Assembly (NCBI GenBank): GCA_011390805.1
Contig: JAABRT010000001.1
Location: forward strand, 62,001-126,000
Direction of reading: 5' to 3'
Source: Gemmatimonas sp.
GTDB taxonomy: Bacteria; Gemmatimonadota; Gemmatimonadetes; Gemmatimonadales; Gemmatimonadaceae
DNA: 64,000 nt
Part shown: piece by piece, positions 54,841 through 63,760 of the stretch
Numbering within the stretch: the stretch's first letter is position 1
How the letters are laid out: each line of letters begins with the position of its first letter
Position numbers and translations under genes: made by a program
Notes under the pieces: model-generated
The model's input: only the letters and a program-made list of their open reading frames with translations
Told to the model about the DNA's origin: nothing
The model's database searches: none

Positions 54841-55251
54841 ATGGTCCTGATTCTGATCGTCGCACTCCTGGCAGGATGCGCCATGCTTGGCGCATGGTAC
54901 GGACGACTTCAGGAACGCGCCTGGTGGACGAGGCGCCTGATCGACCGCGGTATTAACCCGAACACGTTGTACCCGCGTGGCAGCGGCATGCCCCACGCAC
55001 CGCTTGAACCACTCGAGCCGGAAGCGGATGCCATGCGCGATACCATGGAAGACATCGCGCGTGAGGTGGAGCGGTTGGCCGAAGGTCAGCGTTTCCTCAC
55101 CAAGGTGCTCACAGAACGGCCGGCTCCCGATCGAACAATCGACAAACCGGATGACACCCGAAACGGCGCCCCGCATGGCAGCGCTTCGGGAAAGCCGGGC
55201 GATAACGACCGGCCTGACACCCACCCGGACAGGTCAGACCAGGCCATCTGA
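54841..55251 (+). CDS. Membrane-anchored small protein, unknown function
   Basis: A 136-residue protein. One N-terminal hydrophobic helix (ILIVALLAGCAMLGAWYG) may also act as a lipobox-type signal. A basic turn, a helical region (MRDTMEDIAREVERLAEGQRF) and a charged, Gly/Asp/Pro-rich unstructured tail follow. I do not recognise a family. It is divergent from the TonB receptor and converges on the HhH-type gene. Confidence 0.55.
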   Translation: MVLILIVALLAGCAMLGAWYGRLQERAWWTRRLIDRGINPNTLYPRGSGMPHAPLEPLEPEADAMRDTMEDIAREVERLAEGQRFLTKVLTERPAPDRTIDKPDDTRNGAPHGSASGKPGDNDRPDTHPDRSDQAI

Positions 55252-55300
55252 GGGCGACGGCGCGTGCCCCCGACCGCACCAAGCACGAGGCCATCGCGCC

Positions 55301-55906
55301 TCAACCCGTCGCGCCCGCCTTCCCTCCCACATGCGCCCACAATGCACGCTCCACGTCGGTGCACGTGAAGCTTCCGCCGAGCGCGCCCGCCCGCTCGCGC
55401 AGTGCAGCCGCGTAGCGCTCGTAATACTTCAGTGTGAAAGCAGGTGCACCAAGTTCGGGCACCTGTGCGGCCACCAGCTCATCGAGAAAGGGGTAGTCTC
55501 GTGGCGTGTAAGCGCTGAGCACCGCCGAGGCAGTCGCCGGCCCGACACCTCCCAGCTTTGCGATGCCGGCAATCGGCTTCGTGGGGTGAGGCACCTGGGA
55601 CAGCGCATCCTGCGTGACCGCTTTCACGTTGTCGGGCGCATTGCCGCGCACCAGCACCAGGTTGCGGGCACGCCATACCCCGCGAGCCATCTTCCATTCG
55701 GTGAGGCGCACCAGTTCAGCGTGCGTGACAAACGAGGGATTCCGGCCGTGCAGAATCTCCGGCAGCTCACCACGATACCACGCGTCGAGTGAAGTCAACG
55801 CGGGCACGCCCTGGGCTGCAATCACCTGGTCGTACCGCGCCAACGCCGACTGCCAGCGGGCGACTCCTGACTCGTGCCACAGATTCACGGTTGGGCTGGG
55901 CAACAT
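55301..55906 (-). CDS. HhH-type protein, possibly DNA glycosylase-like
   Basis: A 201-residue, helical protein. Its best landmark is GIAKLGGVGPATASAVLSAY, a helix-hairpin-helix pattern. It is followed by an Asp-containing segment (YPFLDELVAAQVPELG) where HhH-GPD enzymes place the catalytic Asp. The N-terminal half (HGRNPSFVTHAELVRLTEWKM) fits proteins of similar kind in fungi and bacteria, all uncharacterised. The ATG at 55906 is preferred to the TTG at 55909. A repair role is inferred only. Confidence 0.6.
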   Translation of the reverse strand: MLPSPTVNLWHESGVARWQSALARYDQVIAAQGVPALTSLDAWYRGELPEILHGRNPSFVTHAELVRLTEWKMARGVWRARNLVLVRGNAPDNVKAVTQDALSQVPHPTKPIAGIAKLGGVGPATASAVLSAYTPRDYPFLDELVAAQVPELGAPAFTLKYYERYAAALRERAGALGGSFTCTDVERALWAHVGGKAGATG

Positions 55907-56111
55907 CAAGGGAAGCGTAGGCTAAGTTGCGGAGCGCCGAGCGGCGCCGACAGTTTAAGGTGTTCATGCGCCATGTAGTGTAGAATCTGCGTCATTCCGC
56001 GCTGTGGCGCGCTAGTGCGCGACGTTGTGCGCGGTTTCGCTTCAGTTTACCCGGTCCAATCGTGCGCACATCGAGAAATCGGTTGGTGCCGCCGATACTC
56101 AAGACTCTGGC

Positions 56112-57812
56112 GTGTCACTGATCCATCTCCGGTTTTTTCTCTCTTTGCCCGCTGTGTTGCTCTCCGCGTTCAATCATTCGACTGTCACGAGTCCCCGACG
56201 CACGCGTTGGCGACTCGCGATTGGCCTGGCGGCGTGTCTGTTCGCGCCAAGCATCGGGTCCCTGATGGCGCAGTCGGCGCCCGACAGTGTCGCGCTGAGG
56301 AACGCCACGCGGACCATCGACTCGCTGTTGCTTGTCAACGATGATCTCGCGCTCGCACGCGCGTATCGTGCACTGGGCGATTTGCACGATTCCGTAGACA
56401 ACGCGACTCCCGCAATCGACGCCTACCGCCACGCCATTACTCGTGCTGAACGGGTTGCGGATTCGGTCACACTCGGTGCGGTGTACAACAACCTCGGATT
56501 GCGGCACTGGACAGCCAATCGCTACGACAGCGCACTCACCTGGCTCACCAGAGCGCGGGATATCCGACAGGCACGCGGTGACCGGCCCGGACTATCGCGT
56601 GTGCTTAACAGCCTTGGCGCTTCCTACTATCAGCTCGGCTACTACGAACCCGCACTTGATGCATTTTTGTCGGCGCTCGAACTTCGTCGCCGCGACAGTA
56701 CACTCGGCGGTGTGTCAGTTGTGTATACCAACATCGGCAAAACGTACCACGATTGGCGACAGTTTGATCGGGCGCTGCCGATGCTGAAGAACGGTGTGGC
56801 CACAGCACTCAGTGAAAACGAGCCGGTCGCCGCCGGTTACGCACTCAACTCCCTGGCCATGCTGTATCTGGACATGGGTGACTTTGCGCGTGCGCGTACG
56901 TTCATTGACAGCTCTACGGTCACCTACAATCGTGCCCGTTCGCAAATGACGTACAACGATTCGTTGAGCGGCTGGTCGTTGAACACGATCGCCCGTGGTT
57001 TGTTGCTGGTTCGTGAGGGGCAGGCGCAGACAGCGCTGCCGCTGTTGGATTCCGTGCTGCAAATGGGCGTGCAGCGAAAAAGCATCCGGGGCCAATCCCG
57101 CGCCCAGTTGTATCTGGGCGAAGCGTATGGTCGCCTGGGAGATCTGGAACGGGCCACAAACGCGATGAACCAGGCGGTTGCCTTGGCCACCAGCGTATCG
57201 CAACGCGTGTACATCCTTGAAGCGCTTGCGCAACTGGCCAATCTGGAGGAACGGGCTGGCAACACGCGCGTTGCGCTCGCACATCTGAGAAGTTATCAGG
57301 CGCTGCGTGATACCATCTTTGATCAATCCACGGCGCAACGCGTAGCCAGTATGGAAGCACGCGCGGAAACGGAGCGGGAACAGCGCCTGAATGCCCAGCT
57401 GCGCGCTCAGCAACGCGAGCAGTCTCTCGAGCTCAAGCGCAGTGAGCTGGTAGTAGCATTGGGTGCCATCTCGTTGGCGCTGGCAGTAACGCTGCTGGCA
57501 TTGCTCGTGCACTTTAACCGTAAAGGGCGCGCCCGCGAGGCGTTGCTGGCTGAAACCAACGCCAACGTTGAGCGCGCGAATGAAGAGCTGCGCACCGCAC
57601 TGTCTGAGGTCCGTGCCCTTTCCGGTCTCATCCCGATTTGTGCGAAGTGCAAGAAAGTGCGTGACGACGAGGGCTTCTGGGAGGCGGTTGAGACATACAT
57701 CACCAGCCGCTCCGAGGCCACGTTCAGCCACGGCATTTGTACCTCATGCGGGCCAGAGCTGTATGGTGAGCACTGGCCCGACGATGAGTTCAGCGCGTCA
57801 ACACAATCGTGA
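56112..57812 (+). CDS. Periplasmic TPR protein with membrane helix and C-terminal CxxC zinc-ribbon domain
   Basis: About 566 residues: an N-terminal hydrophobic signal (~residues 4-55), about seven TPR repeats to ~350 (for example RYDSALTWLTRARDIRQ, YYEPALDAFLSALELRR), and a coiled coil (EAERETEREQRLNAQ-type, Arg/Glu/Gln-rich). A membrane helix (~446-466) and a short coiled coil precede a final domain IPICAKCKKVRDDEGFWE ending FSHGICTSCG. That Cys2-Cys2 module is normally attached to PAS/receiver signalling proteins. The start is uncertain: GTG 56112, or TTG 56025 adding 29 residues. A TAGAAT at 55981-55986 could be its promoter -10. The last 23 bp overlap the convergent lipoprotein gene. Confidence 0.72.
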   Translation: MSLIHLRFFLSLPAVLLSAFNHSTVTSPRRTRWRLAIGLAACLFAPSIGSLMAQSAPDSVALRNATRTIDSLLLVNDDLALARAYRALGDLHDSVDNATPAIDAYRHAITRAERVADSVTLGAVYNNLGLRHWTANRYDSALTWLTRARDIRQARGDRPGLSRVLNSLGASYYQLGYYEPALDAFLSALELRRRDSTLGGVSVVYTNIGKTYHDWRQFDRALPMLKNGVATALSENEPVAAGYALNSLAMLYLDMGDFARARTFIDSSTVTYNRARSQMTYNDSLSGWSLNTIARGLLLVREGQAQTALPLLDSVLQMGVQRKSIRGQSRAQLYLGEAYGRLGDLERATNAMNQAVALATSVSQRVYILEALAQLANLEERAGNTRVALAHLRSYQALRDTIFDQSTAQRVASMEARAETEREQRLNAQLRAQQREQSLELKRSELVVALGAISLALAVTLLALLVHFNRKGRAREALLAETNANVERANEELRTALSEVRALSGLIPICAKCKKVRDDEGFWEAVETYITSRSEATFSHGICTSCGPELYGEHWPDDEFSASTQS

Positions 57813-58248
57813 AGCTGGCACCACCCACGCTCTGGTTGGTCACGGAAATGGTGTTGTTGGTGAACGCCCAGTTCAGATCGCGCACAAACGTGTCTGCCGT
57901 CTGATCAAACTGCACGCCGCTGCCGTTGAGTTCGGCGGTTCCGGCCATGCTGGCCTGTAACGCCTCATCGCCAGTCACAACCGCCGGCAGGTTGAGCGTG
58001 CCCGCGGTGGTGTTATCTACGCCAATGGCAATCACCAGCGCTCCACCCTGCGTGAGTACATCAATTTCAGACTGACCGGCTGGTGTCACACGAAACGTGG
58101 TGGCGGTGTAGGCGCCGGCAATGGGATTGGGGTCAATGAGCCCGTCATCGCCGCACGCGGCCAATGAACCCATCACGGCGGCGACAGCAAACAGTGCTCG
58201 AAACGACGATCTGACAGTGGCGCGGCGACGCAGAACGGAATGGCGCAT
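57790..58248 (-). CDS. Small lipoprotein, Gemmatimonad-style, unknown function
   Basis: A 152-residue lipoprotein (VMGSLAACGDDG lipobox). A beta-rich mature domain follows with GAYTATTFRVTPAGQSEIDVL, GGALVIAIGVDNTTAGTLNLP and GVQFDQTADTFV. This arrangement of Ser/Thr-rich strands recurs, from memory, in numerous short lipoproteins of Gemmatimonadota. Its end overlaps the convergent TPR gene by 23 bp. Confidence 0.6.
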   Translation of the reverse strand: MRHSVLRRRATVRSSFRALFAVAAVMGSLAACGDDGLIDPNPIAGAYTATTFRVTPAGQSEIDVLTQGGALVIAIGVDNTTAGTLNLPAVVTGDEALQASMAGTAELNGSGVQFDQTADTFVRDLNWAFTNNTISVTNQSVGGASFTIVLTR

Positions 58249-58492
58249 AGTGGTTTAGTAAGAAGGGTTGATGAGGAAAAATCGACAACGCCGCTTTACC
58301 CCGCACCGTCACCTGGGTGCCGGTTTGTGAGCCGCCGCACAGCTACGCATATACCCACTCGTGCCAATGCAAATCGGTGTCGCAGGTGCGCTATTGTGGT
58401 AGGTGCGGCGCAAGAGCAGCGTACCCTGCGGTACAACGGCACGGATGCTGCACAAGCGCTGTCACGCCTCGTGTTTGAACCGGGAGGTTCTC

Positions 58493-59431
58493 ATGCCACC
58501 AACCCGACCCATCTGGAAAGGGCAACTCCGACTCTCGCTTGTTTCCATCGCGGTGGAGTTGTTCACCGCCACCAAGAGCGGAGCCAAACCTTCGTTTCGG
58601 CAGATCCACGAGCCTACCGGTAAACCCATCAAGTACGAGAAGGTTGTCGCAGGGGTGGGTCCGGTGGACCGCGATCAGATCATGAAGGGCTTTGAATACG
58701 AAAAAGGCGAGTACGTGCTGCTCACGGAAGATGAAATCAACGACGTCAAGCTTGAGACGCGGCGCACCCTTGAACTCACGCAGTTTGTCGGCGCGTGCGA
58801 GATTGATCCGATCTACTTTGACAAGTCGTACTTTGTTGTTCCAGCCGATGAACTCGCTGAGGATGCGTTCCGCGTCATCCGTGACGCATTGCGGGTGTCT
58901 GAACGCGTGGGGCTGGGGCAGCTCGCGCTGCGGGGCAAGGAGTATCTGGTAGCAATCAAGCCGACCGGTACCGGTATGATGCTCGAGACGTTGCACTACG
59001 AAGACGAGATCCGGAAATCGGACGCATTCTTTGCGCAAATCCCGGCCAAAAAGGCCGACGACGATCTGCTTGACGTCGCCACAGCACTGATCGACCGCAA
59101 AACCGCTCCCTTCGACGCAAACGTATTCAAGAACAACTACGTGCAGGCGTTGCGCGAGCTTATCGATGCAAAACTCGAGTCGAAAGGAAAACGCGTTGCC
59201 GTGAGCGAGAGCAGTACCGCCGAACCGGCGGGTGAATCGAAGGTGCTGGACCTGATGGCAGCGCTGAAGAAAAGTCTGGAGAGTGGGCGTACCGGCGCGG
59301 CGAAAACCGCGACAGGAAGAAAGAGCGCCTCACGCAAGCAAGCATCGGGCACACCCGGAAAAACAGCCAGCACCGCGCAGCGTAAATCGGCCAAAGCCAA
59401 GCGACCTGCCGCCAGCCGGAAGGCCGGTTGA
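58493..59431 (+). CDS. ku: Ku protein for non-homologous end joining
   Basis: A 312-residue bacterial Ku with the core ring: RPIWKGQLRLSLVSIAVELF, RQIHEPTGKPIKYEKV, GFEYEKGEYVLLTEDE, FVGACEIDPIYFDKSYFVVP and RKSDAFFAQIP. A Lys/Ala/Ser-rich tail (residues ~265-312) can contact DNA. It binds broken ends and recruits LigD, whose gene begins at the base after its stop. The ATG at 58493 follows CGGGAGGTTCTC; the longer reading is not supported. Confidence 0.95.
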   Translation: MPPTRPIWKGQLRLSLVSIAVELFTATKSGAKPSFRQIHEPTGKPIKYEKVVAGVGPVDRDQIMKGFEYEKGEYVLLTEDEINDVKLETRRTLELTQFVGACEIDPIYFDKSYFVVPADELAEDAFRVIRDALRVSERVGLGQLALRGKEYLVAIKPTGTGMMLETLHYEDEIRKSDAFFAQIPAKKADDDLLDVATALIDRKTAPFDANVFKNNYVQALRELIDAKLESKGKRVAVSESSTAEPAGESKVLDLMAALKKSLESGRTGAAKTATGRKSASRKQASGTPGKTASTAQRKSAKAKRPAASRKAG

Positions 59432-61228
59432 ATGACCTCCGCTAGCACACCGGCGTTTCGTGCTCCGCAGCTGGCCACGCTGTCCCGGAGCGTACCCACC
59501 GGCGACGGCTGGATTTTTGAAATGAAGTTTGATGGTTACCGCTGTACGGCCGCGCTTGCCGGCCGTGAGGTACGCCTGTACACCCGCAATGGGCACGACT
59601 GGACGCGTCAGTTCTCGTCGCTGGTTGCACCGCTTGCCGAGCTTACCCGCGGCACAGCGCTCATTGATGGAGAAGTGTGTGTGATGAACGCTGAGGGGCG
59701 GAGCGACTTTGCCATGTTGCGCACTGCACTGAGCAACGGCACTCCTTTAATGTTCTATGCTTTTGACGCGCTCGAGATCGACGGCGTCGACATCACATCG
59801 GAGCCACTCGTTGAGCGTAAACGGCAACTGGAACTGCTGCTGGGCGAACGTGACAGCGCGTCACCGATTCAATATTCCGCTCATGTTCCGGGTTGTGGCG
59901 AGCACGTTTATGACGCGCTGTGTCACGACGGCTTTGAGGGTGTCATTGCCAAAAAAGCCGACGCGCCATATCGCGGTAAGCGCACGAGGAGTTGGCTCAA
60001 GCTCAAATGTGAGCGGCGGCGGGAGTTCATCATTGCCGGATGGACACCGTCCAGCAGGAAGCAATCATTTGCATCACTGCTGCTCGCGTCAGATGAAGAG
60101 AACACGCTGCGCTACCGCGGGCGGGTGGGCACCGGGTTCACAGTCGATGAAGCCGAAGCACTGCAGTCATTGCTGGATGCCAGAGCCCGCGCGACGCCAC
60201 CCTTGCACAACGTACCGCGCGCCATCGCACGTTCAGCACGCTGGGTCACACCCGATCTGGTAGCGGAAGTTGCATTTACCGAGTTCACAGCCGACGGGGT
60301 GTTGCGGCATCCCTCGTTTATTGCGCTGCGGGACAAAAGCACAGCCACCACAGCAACCCCCGCTGTCATCACGCTTACCAGTCCGGATCGCATTGTCTTT
60401 CCTGAACAGGGCGTCAGCAAGCGCGATCTGGCGGCGTACTACGAAGCAGTGGCGCATCGCATGCTGCCGCTGGTTGCGCACCGTCCCCTGAGCTTGCTGC
60501 GCTGTCCACAAGGCCGCGCCAAACACTGCTTCTTTCAGAAGCACGACAGTGGCGGCTTTCCGGACGCACTGCAGAAAGTTGCCATCACCGAGCGCAGCGG
60601 TGCAGAGGCTGACTATTTCTACCTCACTAACGCAGAGGGATTGCGCGCCGGCGTGCAAATGAATGTGCTCGAATGGCACGTCTGGGGATCATGTGTGCAC
60701 GATATCGAGCGCCCCGAACGCATCATCTTTGACATTGATCCCGACGAAGCGCTGGCGTTTGCCGATGTGCGTGATGCAGCACGGACGATCGCCGAGTTGC
60801 TCACGCAGCTGGGGTTGCGCAGTTTCCCCATGCTGACCGGTGGCAAGGGAATCCATGTGATCGCGCCCATCGAGCAGGAGTTTGCATGGCCTGCGGTAAA
60901 GGCCTTCTGCAAAACCATCGCCCAGGAGCTGGCTTCTCGCGAGCCCGATCGATTTGTGGCAGTCATGTCCAAGGCCAGACGCAAAGGGCGACTGTTCATT
61001 GATTACCTGCGCAATGATCGCGGCAGTACTGCCATTGCACCTTGGTCTACACGTGCGCGAGCGGGAGCGCCGGTGGCCATGCCGGTTCGCTGGGACGAAC
61101 TCAACAGCTTTGCAGGCGCCGATCATTTTACGTTGGCGAGCGCTATTGAACGGTCGCGCGACGCCGAATCGTGGCCCGATTATGGCACAGTTCGCCAATC
61201 ATTACGGGCGGCGAGCACGAGCGGATGA
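59432..61228 (+). CDS. ligD: LigD, ATP-dependent DNA ligase fused to primase-polymerase
   Basis: A 598-residue two-domain LigD. The ligase (residues 1-290) has motif I EMKFDGYR with the catalytic Lys32, then EGVIAKKADAPYRGKRTRSW and LKLK. The polymerase (about 310-598) has FPEQGVSKRDLAAYY, HVWGSCVHDIERPERIIFDIDP and LTGGKGIHVIAPIE. The phosphoesterase (PE) domain of long LigD is missing, so 3'-end cleaning must come from another enzyme. It directly follows ku with no spacer; the two are one operon. Confidence 0.94.
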   Translation: MTSASTPAFRAPQLATLSRSVPTGDGWIFEMKFDGYRCTAALAGREVRLYTRNGHDWTRQFSSLVAPLAELTRGTALIDGEVCVMNAEGRSDFAMLRTALSNGTPLMFYAFDALEIDGVDITSEPLVERKRQLELLLGERDSASPIQYSAHVPGCGEHVYDALCHDGFEGVIAKKADAPYRGKRTRSWLKLKCERRREFIIAGWTPSSRKQSFASLLLASDEENTLRYRGRVGTGFTVDEAEALQSLLDARARATPPLHNVPRAIARSARWVTPDLVAEVAFTEFTADGVLRHPSFIALRDKSTATTATPAVITLTSPDRIVFPEQGVSKRDLAAYYEAVAHRMLPLVAHRPLSLLRCPQGRAKHCFFQKHDSGGFPDALQKVAITERSGAEADYFYLTNAEGLRAGVQMNVLEWHVWGSCVHDIERPERIIFDIDPDEALAFADVRDAARTIAELLTQLGLRSFPMLTGGKGIHVIAPIEQEFAWPAVKAFCKTIAQELASREPDRFVAVMSKARRKGRLFIDYLRNDRGSTAIAPWSTRARAGAPVAMPVRWDELNSFAGADHFTLASAIERSRDAESWPDYGTVRQSLRAASTSG

Positions 61229-61436
61229 ATACGGGCGCGAAAGTGGCGGGTTTGGTGATGATGACCACCAATACTTCCTGTCCGTAAGGGGGAGAGAGAG
61301 ATCAACCGCGTGGCTAATCGCGTCAAACGACGCTGACGCCGATTGTGTGAGAGCGCACAGTGCATGCAACGGACTGTGCAACCGAGCAGGTGCGGTACAA
61401 TGCGCCCACAATCCGTGTTACACGTCAGGAGTTTTC

Positions 61437-62009
61437 ATGCGCACCGCCCAGACCAGCCACGTTGAGTTTGCACCGTCGCCGTCGCCGTCGCCGTTGTCAC
61501 CGTCATCGTTATCAGCGCAACCGACGACGGGTCTTCTGCAACCGACGACGGGTCTTTTATTGTCACGTTCATTGCCCGCTGCCAATGCGCCTCAGCGCCT
61601 GGCACTGTCCATTCGCATTACCTGTCCGGCTTTCCAGCTTTTCCGGGCGTGGAAAGATCTCGCAGGGGGACAGGCTGCACATACCGAACTCAAGCGCGCC
61701 GCAGCGGCGGGCTTTGCTGCCAGTGCCGTGATCAAGGCACCGTGCCTGGGTAATGTTGGCAGCGCCCTGCTGGTTGATCAGATACCGGGCTTGTTCCTCG
61801 CGTGGCAGTCGCTGCCACATGCCACGCTGCTGCAGCGCGGTGAAGTGTGGTTTCATCAGACATCAACCGATCAGGCCAGCGAAGTGTGCGTGATGCTCAG
61901 CTGGGAAACCACTGAGACAAGCACTGGCAACACACATGTGATTGTGAAGAACGCGCGAGCGCAGATATCGCAGGATCTCGAGCGGTTCAAACTGCTGATG
62001 GAGCATTAG
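61437..62009 (+). CDS. SRPBCC-family protein with Ser/Pro repeat N-terminus
   Basis: A 190-residue protein. The N-terminus is low-complexity (SPSPSPSPLSPSSLSAQ, then two copies of QPTTGLL). The rest reads as an SRPBCC/cyclase-type fold: LALSIRITCPAFQLFRAWKDL, LFLAWQSLPHATLLQRGEVWF and VCVMLSWE. Such proteins bind hydrophobic ligands; the ligand is unknown. The ATG at 61437 follows CAGGAGTTTTC; a near-consensus -10 TACAAT lies at 61396-61401 with a poor -35. No stop codon breaks the frame for a further 480 bases upstream, but this reads across the ligD end. Confidence 0.65.
   Translation: MRTAQTSHVEFAPSPSPSPLSPSSLSAQPTTGLLQPTTGLLLSRSLPAANAPQRLALSIRITCPAFQLFRAWKDLAGGQAAHTELKRAAAAGFAASAVIKAPCLGNVGSALLVDQIPGLFLAWQSLPHATLLQRGEVWFHQTSTDQASEVCVMLSWETTETSTGNTHVIVKNARAQISQDLERFKLLMEH
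61517..61558 (+). repeat. 21-bp tandem duplication inside the SRPBCC gene
   Basis: The 21-base unit gcaaccgacgacgggtcttct (61517-61537) is repeated immediately at 61538-61558 with one change. It is preceded by a (CCGTCG)n-type stretch (61467-61500). In frame it adds seven residues, QPTTGLL, per copy. Length polymorphism between strains is likely. Confidence 0.7.
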
Positions 62010-62028
62010 ACTCTTCACCAATCCGTCC

Positions 62029-62754
62029 ATGAGCAATGCGAGAGCGGTTCCTCAGGCGCCATTCTCGAGGTTAGTTGGCGTTGCAATGCTCATGTTGGCC
62101 GTTGCGGCTGTCGCATTCACTGTGAAGTGGACTTTCATGCCGCGCATCAGTCGGCTGCAGCGCTCCCGGTCGGCGAGAGCGCCGCGCCCTGCGGGTCAGT
62201 ATGCGCTGGGAGCGCAACGTGCGGCGCTGGGTGTGGGCCCGCTTCTGCATCGCCGATACACAGTGGAGATTCCCCGCTCCGTTGCGAACGAGCAGGTTTC
62301 CAGCGCTGTGCTCATGCGCGCAATCAAATCGCAGATCGCTCAGCTTTCGCCGTCTGCGCTGGCGCAGTTCCGCAAAACACACGGCAAACCGGGTGAGATG
62401 CGCGTGGGCGACGAATACGATATCACCATGCTTGGACCGTGGAATGGCCGCGTGCGCGTGGTGTCGGTGGCGCGCGATTCCTTTACGCTCATCACCCTGA
62501 AAGGACACCCCGAGTCGGGGCACATTACCTTCCGTGTTCAGGAGCTCCGTGCTCCCGGTCGACCGTTTCGTGTCAGCATTGATTCATGGGCACGATCGCG
62601 GAATGCATCGGTTGACCTCATGTACGCGAAGCTCGGTGTTGGCAAGCAGGTGCAAGCCAGGGTATGGGTCACGTTTTTGCGACGTGCCTGCGCGCTGGCG
62701 GGACTGAAGGTGCCGCCGCGCATTCGCATCACGTCCAAGGAGGTTAATGCGTGA
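62029..62754 (+). CDS. DUF1990-like protein with membrane anchor
   Basis: A 241-residue protein. One hydrophobic helix (about 18-30) near the N-terminus precedes a basic stretch and a folded region that recalls DUF1990: GDEYDITMLGPWNGRVRVV, DSFTLITLKGHPESGHITFRV. Proteins with this domain are uncharacterised. It overlaps the next gene by GTGA (62751-62754), whose product is a clearer DUF1990 member, so the two may act together. Confidence 0.55.
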   Translation: MSNARAVPQAPFSRLVGVAMLMLAVAAVAFTVKWTFMPRISRLQRSRSARAPRPAGQYALGAQRAALGVGPLLHRRYTVEIPRSVANEQVSSAVLMRAIKSQIAQLSPSALAQFRKTHGKPGEMRVGDEYDITMLGPWNGRVRVVSVARDSFTLITLKGHPESGHITFRVQELRAPGRPFRVSIDSWARSRNASVDLMYAKLGVGKQVQARVWVTFLRRACALAGLKVPPRIRITSKEVNA

Positions 62755-63386
62755 TTGATGACGGCCTGCGCGCCCGTCTCGACGAAATCGAAGCACTGGA
62801 ATCAAGCATCGATCTGACCAAGCGCGATGAATATCTCGCGGCCGATGGCTGGAACGTTGACGCGCGTGAAATAGCCCTTCCCGCCGAGTCGCCCGGTCCA
62901 CCAGCGCCCGACGGTCCGTTCGCCGCAGCCGTGGACATTCTGAAGGCATATTCGTTCACACCACAGCGACTGATTACCGGGCGTTTTGATCCCGCCACAC
63001 CGCTTGAAAAGCGCTCCATGCTGCTCTCGGCGCGATTCCTCTGGATCAGGCTGGAGCTTGGAGTACGCATTAATCGCGTATTGGATCAGCAACGCGAGGG
63101 CAAGAGGGGTACAGAACAGGTGTGGGGTTACAGTTACCACACGCTGAAGGGCCATCTGGAGCGCGGTGAGATCACCTTCGAAGTGGTAAAGGTGCTCGAA
63201 ACCGGCGCGATGGCGTTCCGCATTCACTCGTTTTCACAAACGGGGCACATTCCGAGCTGGTTTTATCGTCTGGGCTTTCGGCTGGTAGGACGGCATTTGC
63301 AAAAGCGATTCGCCGAGCAGTCACTGGAGAATATGCAGGCGCAGGTGGTCGCTCGCGTGGGTGGGCGGGAGTCGGTGGGCACGTAA
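62751..63386 (+). CDS. DUF1990-family protein
   Basis: A 211-residue soluble protein matching DUF1990: RLELGVRINRVLDQQ, VWGYSYHTLKGHLERGEITF, MAFRIHSFSQTG, then FRLVGRHLQKRFAEQ. The family function is unknown. It begins with GTG inside the stop of the preceding related gene, and is the last gene of a plus-strand group after ku-ligD and the SRPBCC gene. Confidence 0.65.
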   Translation: MIDDGLRARLDEIEALESSIDLTKRDEYLAADGWNVDAREIALPAESPGPPAPDGPFAAAVDILKAYSFTPQRLITGRFDPATPLEKRSMLLSARFLWIRLELGVRINRVLDQQREGKRGTEQVWGYSYHTLKGHLERGEITFEVVKVLETGAMAFRIHSFSQTGHIPSWFYRLGFRLVGRHLQKRFAEQSLENMQAQVVARVGGRESVGT

Positions 63387-63760
63387 TCACTTCCCGACGC
63401 CTCTTGTCAGTTGCTCCCTGACTTGCCATCTTATAAGGTTGTGGTGAGTTCCATTCGGACCATCGCAGCACACACGGTTTGCCGCCGCCGCGAGAATACG
63501 CTGCTTGCTCGCCGCCGTTCGCCTTGCTGACTCACCCGTGGTCAGCGCTTCCATCAGACGAATGCGCCACAGTTCGAGACAGCATGTCTGGATTAATGTC
63601 ATGACTCCGGCGCTTACGCCGCCCTGATTTCAGGATCTGCGCGCAGCCGGTGTTATCGCACACCTTTGCAGCCGCGCTCGACTTTTTAAAACTGTCGTGC
63701 CCTGCGTCGCTCCCTCCAACGAATGCTTGGAGCCAGCGTCCCTGTGCCTTTTTTCATTGT
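63387..63760. other. Intergenic region with no supported gene
   Basis: These 374 bases separate the DUF1990 gene and the SulP gene. I see no rRNA, tRNA or IS end, and no convincing ORF: a 71-codon minus-strand reading (63387-63602) has no family resemblance or ribosome binding site. The base composition is a little less GC-rich toward 63690-63760. It presumably holds the SulP promoter. Confidence 0.5.

Noticed and set aside
57790-58248. Second small lipoprotein considered as TssJ
   Set aside because: 6 kb from the locus, no resemblance, and of the common short Gemmatimonad-type lipoprotein style.
63387-63602. 71-codon minus-strand ORF after the DUF1990 gene
   Set aside because: No ribosome binding site, no family resemblance, and composition like a chance ORF.
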